The position numbers were made by a program, and so were the translations under genes. Below, piece by piece: positions 27,132 to 36,038 of a stretch of DNA of 64,000 nucleotides; positions within the stretch are counted from its first letter, which is position 1, and every line of letters starts with the position of its first letter. This stretch comes from an uncultured Muribaculaceae bacterium (GTDB lineage: Bacteria > Bacteroidota > Bacteroidia > Bacteroidales > Muribaculaceae). The stretch covers positions 61,896 through 125,895 of the forward strand of contig CALUMZ010000099.1 of assembly GCA_944321865.1 (NCBI GenBank), in the 5' to 3' direction. Below the pieces are notes generated by a model. The model was not told the DNA's origin and made no database searches. It saw nothing but the letters and a program-made list of their open reading frames with translations.

Positions 27132-28271
27132 CTATTCGGCCTTCGTTACATGGACATCCATTTGCGGGAATGGGAAGCTGAGCCCGTTTAAAGGGTATTC
27201 TTTATATATTTTTTCATTTATATCATAAAGAACAGGCCAATAAAATTCAGAACGCGTCCAAGCTTTTATGGTAATCACAATGCTGCTGTCGGCAAGAGAT
27301 GTTAATGAAACGGTAGGGGAGCAATCAACTTTTACCGGTTGCGGTAATGATTGCTTTCTGTGTTCTTTTTCCCATTTCTCGACATTTTCTTTTATTTTTG
27401 CCTTTCTACTGAATATGCGCCTCATGAACGATTTCTTTTTGACGGGTATTATGCTTTTTTCGTCAGTCGTTTCTTTTTCGTTTGGGTGCTCTTCCTGCTC
27501 TTTCAACTTTCGCATTTCTTTGTCGTCCTCACGGTATTTCTTGACAATTCTGCTGTCGTTGTTTAAAATGTCAAGAGCTACTTTGCGGGCAATATCCACA
27601 TCGTCACCGTATGAGATGGAAATGTCCCAACTGATGCGGCGGTACTCTTCTTTTGAATAGTTGTTGATTGTCCCTGTCGACAAGCCTCCGTTGGGTATTA
27701 TTATTGATTTGTTGTCGGGGGTGTTTAGCACAGTATTGAATATTTGAATCTCTTTTACGGTTCCTTGGTAATTGCCAAATTCTATATAGTCGCCAACCTT
27801 ATATGGTTTTATGAATAGGATTAAAACTCCTCCTGCGAAATTCTGTAAAGTCCCGCTTAAAGCCATGCCGATGGCAACGCCTGCAGAGGCAAATATGGCG
27901 ATGAAAGAACTCGTTTCTATGCCAAGTATGCCGATTACAGAAACAATAAGAACAAATAAAAGGGTGATTTTAACAACACTTAAAACGAAAGTGGCTAATG
28001 ACTTTTCAATGCTGTGTTTTACCAGTATGGCTCTTACTATGGAGTGAATTTTGTTGATTATTAGTTTTCCTATATAGAAAACAATAATTGCCACAAGAAT
28101 GCGCATACCGATATCGATGGCTCCGCTTATGAGTTTTTGAATTATTTCGTCAAAAGACAACGAGGGGAGCATCGATGTAGATGATTTTACTTCGGTTTCT
28201 ATAGAGTCGACAACCTCTTTGCCAATGTTGACAGGGTCGGCCATAAAAGCTAAAATGTTGTTTAATATCAT
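27132..28271 (-). CDS. MscS-family mechanosensitive channel with a charged C-terminal insertion
   Basis: 379 residues. Three membrane segments (about 53-73, 92-115, 120-150) end in the pore helix with its small-residue pattern (ASAGVAIGMALSGTLQNFAGGV), then the beta domain (KPYKVGDYIEFGNYQGTVKE, residues about 155-174). The cytoplasmic vestibule is interrupted at about residues 245-318 by roughly 70 mostly charged residues (for example KKKSFMRRIFSRKAKIKENV). Small MscS proteins lack this; the normal sequence resumes at VSLTSLADSS. The channel releases solutes on hypo-osmotic shock. The insertion may bind other proteins or gate the vestibule. Confidence 0.92.
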   Translation of the reverse strand: MILNNILAFMADPVNIGKEVVDSIETEVKSSTSMLPSLSFDEIIQKLISGAIDIGMRILVAIIVFYIGKLIINKIHSIVRAILVKHSIEKSLATFVLSVVKITLLFVLIVSVIGILGIETSSFIAIFASAGVAIGMALSGTLQNFAGGVLILFIKPYKVGDYIEFGNYQGTVKEIQIFNTVLNTPDNKSIIIPNGGLSTGTINNYSKEEYRRISWDISISYGDDVDIARKVALDILNNDSRIVKKYREDDKEMRKLKEQEEHPNEKETTDEKSIIPVKKKSFMRRIFSRKAKIKENVEKWEKEHRKQSLPQPVKVDCSPTVSLTSLADSSIVITIKAWTRSEFYWPVLYDINEKIYKEYPLNGLSFPFPQMDVHVTKAE

Positions 28272-28288
28272 GTTATTGGTTGTAATTG

Positions 28289-29398
28289 TTAATTATGTAT
28301 TTTGTTGTACCAATCAAGGGTTTTGTAATATTTTTCATTCACGGTTGATGCCGTTCCGGGAATGTATGTTGACAATCCGGAATAATTTTCAGCATCAATT
28401 GTAATGTCTCCGAATTTAGGCGTTGCAGCTTTGTATATTACGGTTTTATTGGTCATTTCATATAGTTCTTTGGCCTGCTGTGGAGAAGCCAGTATGGTGG
28501 TGTATTGCAAAAAATCATAAAATACATGCCGGCTATTCCTGTTGTAGCATTGTATGTTGCCGGGGACAACTTGTATGTCAGAGGTGGAATGGATTTGTCT
28601 ACACAAATTGGCAATTTCTTCCATCATTGAGCAGTCAACAAGTGATATTGTGGAATAGCTTCCTTGTGTTGCGTAGTAATTGTGTGTGTTTTGACACGCT
28701 TGCACAAGATTGATGTTGCTCTCAAAAAAGCAAGGAATGTTTTTTTCGTAAGGCATTCCCCATGCTAATGTTTCGGTAGGACTTGAGATGTAATATCTTG
28801 TTTTATTGCGTAGTTGGTATGCAATTTCCACACATCCCATGTAGCACGCATCGGCATATATGAAATCAAAGGTATTGTCGGGGATGGCGTTGGCAAGGTC
28901 GGTAATCGACATTGTATGTCCGTAGTCATCTCCAAAGTCCAATGGATGAGTCGTGGTGTAATCTTTCTCCAATGTCCGCAGCCAGCCGGTGGCGTGCGAC
29001 CATAATACAAGTCCATATTTATCGGCAGGGGCGTATGATTGCATGTCGGCAATGACTTCCGACATGCGTTTAATTTCAGTAGACCGTATATCGGAGGAAT
29101 ACTTTTTTATTAAATGTTTTTTGGTTGTGCCATTAATTGTGGCGATTTCATATAAAGAAGGTGCGTCATTGTATGTGGCCTCATATAAAAGCAGGTGCGA
29201 GCCGGGAGAATTGGCTATGGCTACACCTTCAATCATTTCCTCAATGTCGTCTTGAGCATAGACCGACAGGCTGTTGGTCGCAATCATGTATACCAAGACT
29301 GTATGAGGTTCTATATCTTCCTGAGGTAATGAAATATTGTTGTCGCAAGATGTGACCGGCAATAAAAGCAAAGTTGCGTACAATATTATTTTATTCAT
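28289..29398 (-). CDS. Clostripain-related (C11) cysteine peptidase, lipoprotein
   Basis: 369 residues. A lipoprotein signal ends at C18 (LLLPVTSC). The catalytic His is in GLVLWSHATGW and the catalytic Cys in FIYADACYMGCVE, as in clostripain/C11 peptidases of gut Bacteroidetes. These cut after Arg or Lys and usually mature by self-cleavage. Surface or periplasmic anchoring through the lipid is expected. It is followed 17 bases downstream by mscS on the same strand, so they may be cotranscribed. The target proteins are unknown. Confidence 0.88.
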   Translation of the reverse strand: MNKIILYATLLLLPVTSCDNNISLPQEDIEPHTVLVYMIATNSLSVYAQDDIEEMIEGVAIANSPGSHLLLYEATYNDAPSLYEIATINGTTKKHLIKKYSSDIRSTEIKRMSEVIADMQSYAPADKYGLVLWSHATGWLRTLEKDYTTTHPLDFGDDYGHTMSITDLANAIPDNTFDFIYADACYMGCVEIAYQLRNKTRYYISSPTETLAWGMPYEKNIPCFFESNINLVQACQNTHNYYATQGSYSTISLVDCSMMEEIANLCRQIHSTSDIQVVPGNIQCYNRNSRHVFYDFLQYTTILASPQQAKELYEMTNKTVIYKAATPKFGDITIDAENYSGLSTYIPGTASTVNEKYYKTLDWYNKIHN

Positions 29399-29506
29399 TT
29401 TGTAGCCTTTTAAAATATTTGCAAAATTAGCAAAATATCAATAATACATGGAACTATATCGGTTATATGGGATAAATTTGCATCAAATTTACAAAAGAAG
29501 GACGCG

Positions 29507-30325
29507 ATGAAAAAAATATATGTGTTGCTATTGCTATATGCCGGTATGATGCAAGCTGTATGGTCGCAAGATTATTATGCGTTAGTGGATTCGGCTGAAT
29601 TCTATATAGGAAGTCATGAGTGGGAAAAAGCTGAAGGATATATAAAGCAGGCATTGCAAAAAGATAAAGATGGACGAAATGCATCGTTATTGATGTCAAA
29701 CCTTGCCACTGTACAACGATATCAAGGAAAGAATGACGAAGCCTTGAAAAATTATACAATAGCATTGTTTATGACCCCCAATGCAGTGACATTATTGAGG
29801 AATCGGGCCTCATTGTACCTCGATATGGATAGCATCGACAAGGCGTATACGGATTATAGCAGGGTGCTTGAATTGGATGGAAACGATATTGAAGCCTTGT
29901 ATAACAGGGGGGTGCTTGCGCTTGAGAAGAAGCGAATGGAGGAGAGTTATGCCGATTTTCAAAAAATTAAAGATATAAGCCCAAATTCGTATTTTGCATA
30001 TAATGGCTTGGCTATGTGGAGTAAAGCTAATGAAAAATATACAAAGGCGATTGAGTATTACGATGTTATTATAAAAGAACGGCCATCTGTAAACGCATTG
30101 GCAAATCGTGCAGAATGTTTCCTTGCGCTTAAACAGCTTAACAATGCGGAAAACGATATAAAAAATGCATTGGAGATAGATCCCCGAAATGGCTTTTTGT
30201 ATTTGTTGCGAGCTCGATTGAATAAGTATAGGTTTGAAACCGATGCTGTTATGCGCGATGTTAAATTGGCAGAATCGTATGGGGTGGACGAACACGTGAT
30301 AAAATCTTTTTTGGAGAAAGATTGA
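29507..30325 (+). CDS. Exported tetratricopeptide-repeat protein
   Basis: 272 residues. A signal peptide (KKIYVLLLLYAGMMQAVWSQ) is followed by about six TPR units (WEKAEGYIKQALQKD; NDEALKNYTIALFMTPN; IDKAYTDYSRVLELDGND; LNNAENDIKNALEIDPRN). Such proteins act as periplasmic scaffolds. A TAAATTTG box at 29473-29480 lies about 26 bases before the ATG. It is followed by the HU/SPOR gene, which has its own promoter between them. The specific function is unknown. Confidence 0.87.
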   Translation: MKKIYVLLLLYAGMMQAVWSQDYYALVDSAEFYIGSHEWEKAEGYIKQALQKDKDGRNASLLMSNLATVQRYQGKNDEALKNYTIALFMTPNAVTLLRNRASLYLDMDSIDKAYTDYSRVLELDGNDIEALYNRGVLALEKKRMEESYADFQKIKDISPNSYFAYNGLAMWSKANEKYTKAIEYYDVIIKERPSVNALANRAECFLALKQLNNAENDIKNALEIDPRNGFLYLLRARLNKYRFETDAVMRDVKLAESYGVDEHVIKSFLEKD

Positions 30326-30340
30326 CAATGCAATGTAATT

Positions 30341-30374
30341 TTTTTGCCTGTTTTGTGACAAATTAGTATATTTG
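30341..30374 (+). promoter_or_regulatory. Strong promoter abutting the HU/SPOR gene start
   Basis: TTTTTG (30341-30346) and TATATTTG (30367-30374) are 20 bases apart, an excellent match. The last base of the TAnnTTTG box is only 4 bases before the ATG at 30379, so transcription should begin at or beside the start codon, giving a leaderless mRNA. Confidence 0.72.
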
Positions 30375-30378
30375 TACT

Positions 30379-31338
30379 ATGATTTCGGTGTTAGAACATA
30401 TTGAGTATCTTGTCATGCACCATGATTATGTGGTTGTGCCGGGGTGGGGTGCATTCATAGCACAATATAATTCGTCGTATTGTGACGGAAATGGCATCGA
30501 ATGGCATAGTCCTGAAAGGCAAATCTCGTTTAATTCTGAACTGACTTATAGCGATGGGGTGTTGGTTAATTCCATAATTCGTCGTGAATCGTGTTCTTGT
30601 GACATGGCAAATGATGCAATACGCGATAATGTCGAAATGTACAGGAGGCAGTTGGATGAAGAGCATGAATTGTCGTTCGGTAATATAGGTATGTTCAGAC
30701 TCAAAGATGGCAGGGTCGAATTTTCCCCATATTCGGAAAAGAATATTGCGACGAGTGAATTTTATGGCTTGGGGCATTTTTCGATGAAGCCGTTGTCTTA
30801 TTCTGAAGCAAGCAATGCCGCTGAAACTGCAAGTGGCAACGCATGGAGGTTTGCAATAAATAAAAGCTATTTAAAAATAGCAGCATCGATATTGGTCTTG
30901 CTTGTGCTTTCGTTTGTGCTGACAACGCCGGTTCCTAATAAGCACAGGGTACAAGATTATGCAAGCATAAGTAGTATGCGATTTTCTGTCGACGATGGCA
31001 TGCCTGTCTTGTCCAACTTAAGAGAGCTTGCTATAACTTTGCCGCCGGTGGCAGAAGACGGCACGGTGGTTAAAGCATATAAAAGCATGGGGGAGACTGC
31101 TCCTCAGGCCGATATAGTAGCCGACAAGTATTTTTTGATTGTGTGTTCTGCATTGTCGCAGCGAGAAGCCGATAGGTTTATTGCCCAACAAAAAAACGAT
31201 TACGTTTTCAAGGTTTTGGCAAAAAAAGGCCGTTATCGCGTATATGTGGCAACAGGCAATTCTGTAAATGAATTAATGAAATTGAAATATAAAATATCTA
31301 ATGATTTCCCTGATGCATGGGTTCATTATAGTAAATAA
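30379..31338 (+). CDS. HU-CCDC81 and SPOR domain protein
   Basis: 319 residues. The N-terminal 130 residues match the prokaryotic HU-CCDC81 domains (VLEHIEYLVMHHDYVVVPGW; ELSFGNIGMFRLKDGRVEFS). One membrane helix follows (about 166-184, ILVLLVLSFVLTT), then a C-terminal SPOR-like domain (about 243-319, KYFLIVCSALSQREADRFIA). SPOR domains bind denuded septal peptidoglycan. A cytoplasmic HU-like part, a single helix and a periplasmic SPOR part suggest a link between chromosome or cytoplasm and the division site, a Bacteroidetes-specific architecture. The start is fixed by the adjacent promoter. Confidence 0.88.
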   Translation: MISVLEHIEYLVMHHDYVVVPGWGAFIAQYNSSYCDGNGIEWHSPERQISFNSELTYSDGVLVNSIIRRESCSCDMANDAIRDNVEMYRRQLDEEHELSFGNIGMFRLKDGRVEFSPYSEKNIATSEFYGLGHFSMKPLSYSEASNAAETASGNAWRFAINKSYLKIAASILVLLVLSFVLTTPVPNKHRVQDYASISSMRFSVDDGMPVLSNLRELAITLPPVAEDGTVVKAYKSMGETAPQADIVADKYFLIVCSALSQREADRFIAQQKNDYVFKVLAKKGRYRVYVATGNSVNELMKLKYKISNDFPDAWVHYSK

Positions 31339-31391
31339 AAAAGTGACACAAAGACTTTCCGGCCAGAGGGTGACTGTCGATGTGTCGCTTG

Positions 31392-31415
31392 TCACATATT
31401 GATGTGTGATTTTTT
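31392..31415 (+). terminator. Terminator of the HU/SPOR gene
   Basis: TCACATA pairs with TGTGTGA (one G-T pair) around a short loop, followed by six T. It lies about 54 bases after the stop codon. Confidence 0.6.
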
Positions 31416-31420
31416 GAAGA

Positions 31421-31490
31421 CGAAATTAAATTGATTAATTTCGCATATAAAGCTTAACAGCCTAAAATTATAAAAACTTTGGTAAAGTTT
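31421..31490 (+). promoter_or_regulatory. Two perfect inverted repeats in the nifJ upstream region
   Basis: CGAAATTAA...TTAATTTCG (about 31421-31442) and AAAACTTT-GGT-AAAGTTTT (31472-31490) are dyads with short centres in the 259-base gap before nifJ. They resemble operator sites for dimeric regulators, or stems of a long leader. No regulator can be named. A further CCGG-TTAG-CCGG stem lies near 31511-31522. Confidence 0.35.
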
Positions 31491-31597
31491 TACAGAAAAC
31501 GGTATTCTGCCGGTTAGCCGGAGGATTATTAGTGAGTATGTTATAAAAACAGTTGACTAAAAACTGGAAACAAAAATATTTTTTTAATACAATTATT

Positions 31598-34500
31598 ATG
31601 GGTAAAGAAAAAAAATTCTTGACTTGTGATGGTAATCAGGCTGCGGCACACGTAAGCTATATGTTTACTGAAGTGGCTGCAATATATCCTATCACGCCAT
31701 CCTCAACCATGGCAGAACATATAGATGAATGGGCTGCTGCCGGTAGAAAGAACATTTTCGGAGAAACAGTATGTGTGCAGGAAATGCAATCAGAAGGTGG
31801 CGCAGCCGGTGCTGTACACGGTTCATTGCAAGCCGGAGCCTTGACAACTACCTACACCGCTTCTCAAGGATTGTTGTTGATGATCCCTAATATGTACAAA
31901 ATTGCCGGTGAGTTGTTGCCTTGCGTATTCCATGTTTCTGCTCGTACACTTGCATCACATGCATTGTGTATATTCGGTGACCACCAAGACGTAATGTCAA
32001 CCCGCCAGACTGGATTCGCAATGCTTTGCGAAGGTTCGGTGCAAGAGGTAATGGACTTGGCCGGTGTTGCACATTTGGCTACAATCAAATCACGGGTACC
32101 GTTTGTAAACTTCTTTGATGGTTTCCGCACGTCACATGAGATACAAAAGATAGAGGCTCTTGAAAACGAAGACCTTGCTCCGCTGATCGACCAAGAAGCT
32201 TTAGCCGAATTCCGTCACAGGGCAATGAATCCGGACAAGCCTGTTACACGTGGTACAGCCGAAAACCCCGATGTATTCTTCCAGCATCGTGAATCGAGCA
32301 ACGAGTATTACAATGCCGTGCCGGGTATCGTTGAAGAATACATGAATAAGATTTCTGAAATTACCGGTCGTAAATATGGGTTGTTTGATTATTACGGAGC
32401 GCCCGATGCCGACCGCGTAATCATAGCAATGGGCTCTGTAACAGAAGCTATCAGAGAGACGATTGACTATTTGACAGAGAAAGGTGAGAAAGTAGGGCTT
32501 GTTGCAGTACACTTGTATCGTCCGTTTAGTGCCAAGCATTTCCTTGCCGCAGTTCCTGCTTCAACGAAGCGCATAGCCGTGTTGGACCGCACCAAAGAAC
32601 CGGGGGCTACGGGTGAACCGTTGTATCTTGATGTAAAAGATTGCTTCTATGGAGTGGAAAATGCTCCGATTATAGTAGGCGGACGTTATGGCCTTGGTTC
32701 TAAGGATACTACTCCGGCACAGATACTTGCTGTTTATGAAAACCTTGCTGCATCTATGCCAAAGAACCAATTTACACTCGGTATCGTAGATGACGTGACA
32801 TTCACTTCACTCCCGCAAAAAGAAGAAATAACGCTCGGCTCGAAAGGCATGTTCCAAGCCAAGTTCTACGGCCTTGGTGCTGATGGTACGGTAGGCGCAA
32901 ACAAAAACTCGGTAAAAATCATCGGTGACAATACCGACAAGTATTGCCAAGCATACTTCTCTTATGACTCTAAGAAATCGGGTGGTTTCACTTGCTCTCA
33001 CCTGCGTTTTGGCGATGAACCAATTCGCTCTACATATTTAGTGACTACACCTAATTTCGTAGCTTGCCACGTTCAGGCATACTTGCACATGTATGACGTA
33101 ACTCGCGGCTTGCAGAAGAATGGTACGTTCTTGTTGAATACTATTTGGGAAGGTGATGACCTTGTAAAGAATTTGCCGAATAAGGTAAAGAAATACTTTG
33201 CCGACAATAATATTAAGGTATATTACATAAATGCGACCAAGATTGCACAAGAGATAGGTCTTGGAAATCGCACCAACACCATTCTTCAATCGGCATTCTT
33301 CCGTATTACAGGTGTAATACCGGTAGACCTTGCAGTTGAACAAATGAAGAAATTCATTGTTAAGTCTTACGGCAAGAAGGGAGAAGATGTCGTAAACAAG
33401 AACTATGCAGCTGTTGACCGCGGCGGCGAATATAAAGAACTTCCTGTTGACCCGTCATGGTCGAACCTTGACATTGAAGCTGCCGCTGATGATGATGTAC
33501 CGGCCGTAATCCGCGACGTCGTAAGACCTATCAATGCACAAGATGGTGACTTGCTGCCTGTTTCGGCATTTGTCGCAAATCCTGATGGTACTTGGGAACC
33601 GGGCAGTGCAAGATATGAAAAACGCGGAGTTTCGACATTCGTTCCCGAATGGAATCCTGAAAACTGTATTCAATGTAACAAGTGTGCGTATGTTTGTCCT
33701 CACGCAGCAATCCGCCCGTTTGTGTTTACCGCAGAAGAACTTGCCAAGTCTCCGTATAAAGAAGGCGAAACCATCCCGGCTATCGGTAAAATGTTTGCAG
33801 GGATGCAATTTGCTCAGGTAGTTGACGACTTGGATTGCCTTGGTTGCGGCAATTGTGTCGATGTATGTCCCGGCAAGAAGGGTAACAAGGCTTTGTCGAT
33901 GAAACCGCTCGAAACCGAAACAGGAAATCAAGCAAAGTGGGATTATTGTGTGGCAAATGTTACCAGCAAGCAGCACCTTGTTGACGTAAAGGCTAACGTG
34001 AAGAACTCACAATTCGCAACACCGCTGTTTGAATTCTCGGGAGCCTGCTCGGGTTGCGGTGAAACACCATACGTAAAGTTGATTTCGCAATTGTTTGGCG
34101 ACCGTGAGATAATATCCAATGCTACCGGATGTAGCTCGATCTATTCGGGTTCGGTTCCTTCAACCCCGTATACAACCAATGAAAAAGGTCACGGACCTGC
34201 TTGGGCAAACTCTTTGTTTGAAGATTTCTGCGAATTTGGTTTGGGTATGCATCTTGCATACGACAAAATGCGCGCTCGTCTTGAAGCAAAGGTTAAAGAT
34301 GCATTGGCATGTGATTGCACAACTGACGAAGTTAAAGGATTGCTTACCGAATGGCTTGAGAACAAAGAAGATGCCGACAAGAGTCGTGAACTTTCCGATA
34401 AGATTCTTGCAGCCATGGACGGTTGCGACAATCCTCTTTGCAAGCAGATAAAAGAACTCGGACAGTATTTAGTAAAACGTTCGCACTGGATTATCGGTGG

Positions 34501-35158
34501 AGACGGTGCTTCTTATGACATCGGCTTCGGTGGCTTGGATCACGTGTTGGCTTCCGGAAAGAATGTTAATATATTGGTACTGGATACTGAAGTTTATTCA
34601 AATACCGGTGGGCAGGCATCAAAGGCAACTCCGCTTGGAGCCATAGCTAAATTTGCTGCTTCGGGTAAACGTGTGCGCAAGAAAGATCTCGGCCTTATAG
34701 CTTCGACATACGGTTACGTATATTGCGCACAAATTGCCATGGGTGCAGATAATGCACAGACACTTAAAGCCATAAAAGAAGCTGAAGCATACGATGGACC
34801 GTCAATAATAATAGCTTATGCACCATGTATCAACCATGGCTTGAAAGCCGGTATGGGCAAGTCTCAAGCAGAAGAGGCAAAGGCTGTGGAATGTGGTTAT
34901 TGGCACTTGTGGCGTTACAATCCCGACCTTGAGAAAGAAGGTAAGAATCCTTTCACACTCGACAGTAAAGAACCAAAGTGGGATGATTTTGAGAATTTCT
35001 TGAAAGGTGAAGTTCGTTATGCATCGGTAATGAAGCAATATCCGGCAGAGGCCGAAGAATTGTTTGCCGAAGCTAAAAAGAATGCACAATGGCGTTACAA
35101 TAACTATCGTAGATTGGCTCTTCAACACTGGGGACAGAATCCCGATGAATTAAAGTGA
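31598..35158 (+). CDS. nifJ: Pyruvate:ferredoxin (flavodoxin) oxidoreductase
   Basis: 1186 residues from ATG 31598 (MGKEKKFLTCDGNQAA); an upstream TTG at 31553 is in frame but unlikely. It is the single-chain PFOR with all domains in order: pyrimidine-binding domain with YPITPSSTMAEH near residue 30, transketolase C-like domain, gamma domain (KFYGLGADGTVGANKN), two 4Fe-4S motifs (CIQCNKCAYVCP; CLGCGNCVDVCP) and the thiamine-diphosphate domain (ACSGCGETPY; IGGDGASYDIGFGG). It turns pyruvate and CoA into acetyl-CoA, CO2 and reduced ferredoxin, the central step of anaerobic fermentation. It has higher GC and smoother codon use than its neighbours, as expected for an abundant protein. Confidence 0.97.
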   Translation: MGKEKKFLTCDGNQAAAHVSYMFTEVAAIYPITPSSTMAEHIDEWAAAGRKNIFGETVCVQEMQSEGGAAGAVHGSLQAGALTTTYTASQGLLLMIPNMYKIAGELLPCVFHVSARTLASHALCIFGDHQDVMSTRQTGFAMLCEGSVQEVMDLAGVAHLATIKSRVPFVNFFDGFRTSHEIQKIEALENEDLAPLIDQEALAEFRHRAMNPDKPVTRGTAENPDVFFQHRESSNEYYNAVPGIVEEYMNKISEITGRKYGLFDYYGAPDADRVIIAMGSVTEAIRETIDYLTEKGEKVGLVAVHLYRPFSAKHFLAAVPASTKRIAVLDRTKEPGATGEPLYLDVKDCFYGVENAPIIVGGRYGLGSKDTTPAQILAVYENLAASMPKNQFTLGIVDDVTFTSLPQKEEITLGSKGMFQAKFYGLGADGTVGANKNSVKIIGDNTDKYCQAYFSYDSKKSGGFTCSHLRFGDEPIRSTYLVTTPNFVACHVQAYLHMYDVTRGLQKNGTFLLNTIWEGDDLVKNLPNKVKKYFADNNIKVYYINATKIAQEIGLGNRTNTILQSAFFRITGVIPVDLAVEQMKKFIVKSYGKKGEDVVNKNYAAVDRGGEYKELPVDPSWSNLDIEAAADDDVPAVIRDVVRPINAQDGDLLPVSAFVANPDGTWEPGSARYEKRGVSTFVPEWNPENCIQCNKCAYVCPHAAIRPFVFTAEELAKSPYKEGETIPAIGKMFAGMQFAQVVDDLDCLGCGNCVDVCPGKKGNKALSMKPLETETGNQAKWDYCVANVTSKQHLVDVKANVKNSQFATPLFEFSGACSGCGETPYVKLISQLFGDREIISNATGCSSIYSGSVPSTPYTTNEKGHGPAWANSLFEDFCEFGLGMHLAYDKMRARLEAKVKDALACDCTTDEVKGLLTEWLENKEDADKSRELSDKILAAMDGCDNPLCKQIKELGQYLVKRSHWIIGGDGASYDIGFGGLDHVLASGKNVNILVLDTEVYSNTGGQASKATPLGAIAKFAASGKRVRKKDLGLIASTYGYVYCAQIAMGADNAQTLKAIKEAEAYDGPSIIIAYAPCINHGLKAGMGKSQAEEAKAVECGYWHLWRYNPDLEKEGKNPFTLDSKEPKWDDFENFLKGEVRYASVMKQYPAEAEELFAEAKKNAQWRYNNYRRLALQHWGQNPDELK

Positions 35159-35184
35159 CGCTTCGTATATTGCTAAATTAAATC

Positions 35185-35228
35185 AATTCGGGTAATTGTG
35201 GTATGTTATATTCACAATTACCCGAATT
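35185..35228 (+). terminator. Strong terminator of nifJ
   Basis: AATTCGGGTAATTGTG is perfectly inverted (16 bases) around a 12-base loop and runs into TTTTTATA. It ends 11 bases before the next gene's ATG at 35240, so that gene must be transcribed by readthrough or from an unrecognised promoter. Confidence 0.88.
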
Positions 35229-35239
35229 TTTATATTAAA

Positions 35240-35953
35240 ATGAAAAATAAGTTTTTTAGATTCAAGCAATTCTGTGTCAGTAATAATCTTGCTGCAATGA
35301 AAGTAGGAACTGACGGAGTTCTGTTGGGTGCATGGTGTGATGTGGCCGGGAAAAAGAATGTACTTGATGTGGGAACAGGGACAGGATTAATTGCTTTGAT
35401 GGTTGCCCAACGTTCACAACCGGCAACCATTGATGCTATTGAAATAGACGAAGCAGCGTATTACGAGGCTTGCTATAATATTGAGAATTCGCCATGGAGT
35501 GAAAGAATATCGGTTGTGCATATAGATTTTTCCGATTTGTACGACAAAGAGAAAAAATATGATTTGATTGTTTCAAATCCGCCATATTTTACCAATGGCA
35601 TATTGCCGACTGACGGGAAAAGAAAAATAGCAAGGCACTGTGAGACCTTGACATTTGATAAATTAATAACACATTCGGTAACATTGCTTTCAGAAAATGG
35701 CATCATTTGTCTGATAACACCGGCAGATGCAGAGAATGAAATTACAAGTATCGTGGTACGTAATGGATTGAACATTGAAAAGAAAACCGTTGTGTATCCC
35801 AAAACAGGGAGCGTTCCTAAGCGTATTTTATGGCAGATAGGACGTAGCCAATGCTATTGTATTGTTGACGAATTATTTATCGAGCATGAGACTCACCATG
35901 AATATACGTCGCAATATGTGGAGTTGACGAAAGATTTCTATTTAAATATGTAA
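35240..35953 (+). CDS. tRNA1(Val) (adenine(37)-N6)-methyltransferase-like protein
   Basis: About 237 residues from ATG 35240; upstream codons in frame belong to the nifJ terminator. FRFKQFCVSNNLAAMKVGTD at the N-terminus, the SAM motif VLDVGTGTGLIALMVAQ and the acceptor motif YDLIVSNPPYF are those of TrmN6/YfiC, which methylates A37 of valine tRNA. NPPY marks an amino-methyltransferase acting on adenine. The length matches the E. coli enzyme (245). The family is clear; the tRNA target is carried over from E. coli. Confidence 0.88.
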   Translation: MKNKFFRFKQFCVSNNLAAMKVGTDGVLLGAWCDVAGKKNVLDVGTGTGLIALMVAQRSQPATIDAIEIDEAAYYEACYNIENSPWSERISVVHIDFSDLYDKEKKYDLIVSNPPYFTNGILPTDGKRKIARHCETLTFDKLITHSVTLLSENGIICLITPADAENEITSIVVRNGLNIEKKTVVYPKTGSVPKRILWQIGRSQCYCIVDELFIEHETHHEYTSQYVELTKDFYLNM

Positions 35954-36038
35954 TATATTATTGTCAAAATCATTAACTTTGCAATTGTTGTAAGGAATGC
36001 TTTATTATAGCATTTGAGAGAAACAAAAACATAAACCT

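Noticed and set aside
31553..31597. Upstream TTG extension of nifJ
   Set aside because: The conserved protein start is MGKEKKFLTCDGNQAA at ATG 31598; the extension is A/T-rich and unconserved in character.
33455..33976. A 173-codon open frame on the minus strand
   Set aside because: It is antisense to the iron-sulfur part of nifJ, which has unmistakable motifs; the antisense product has no recognisable features.
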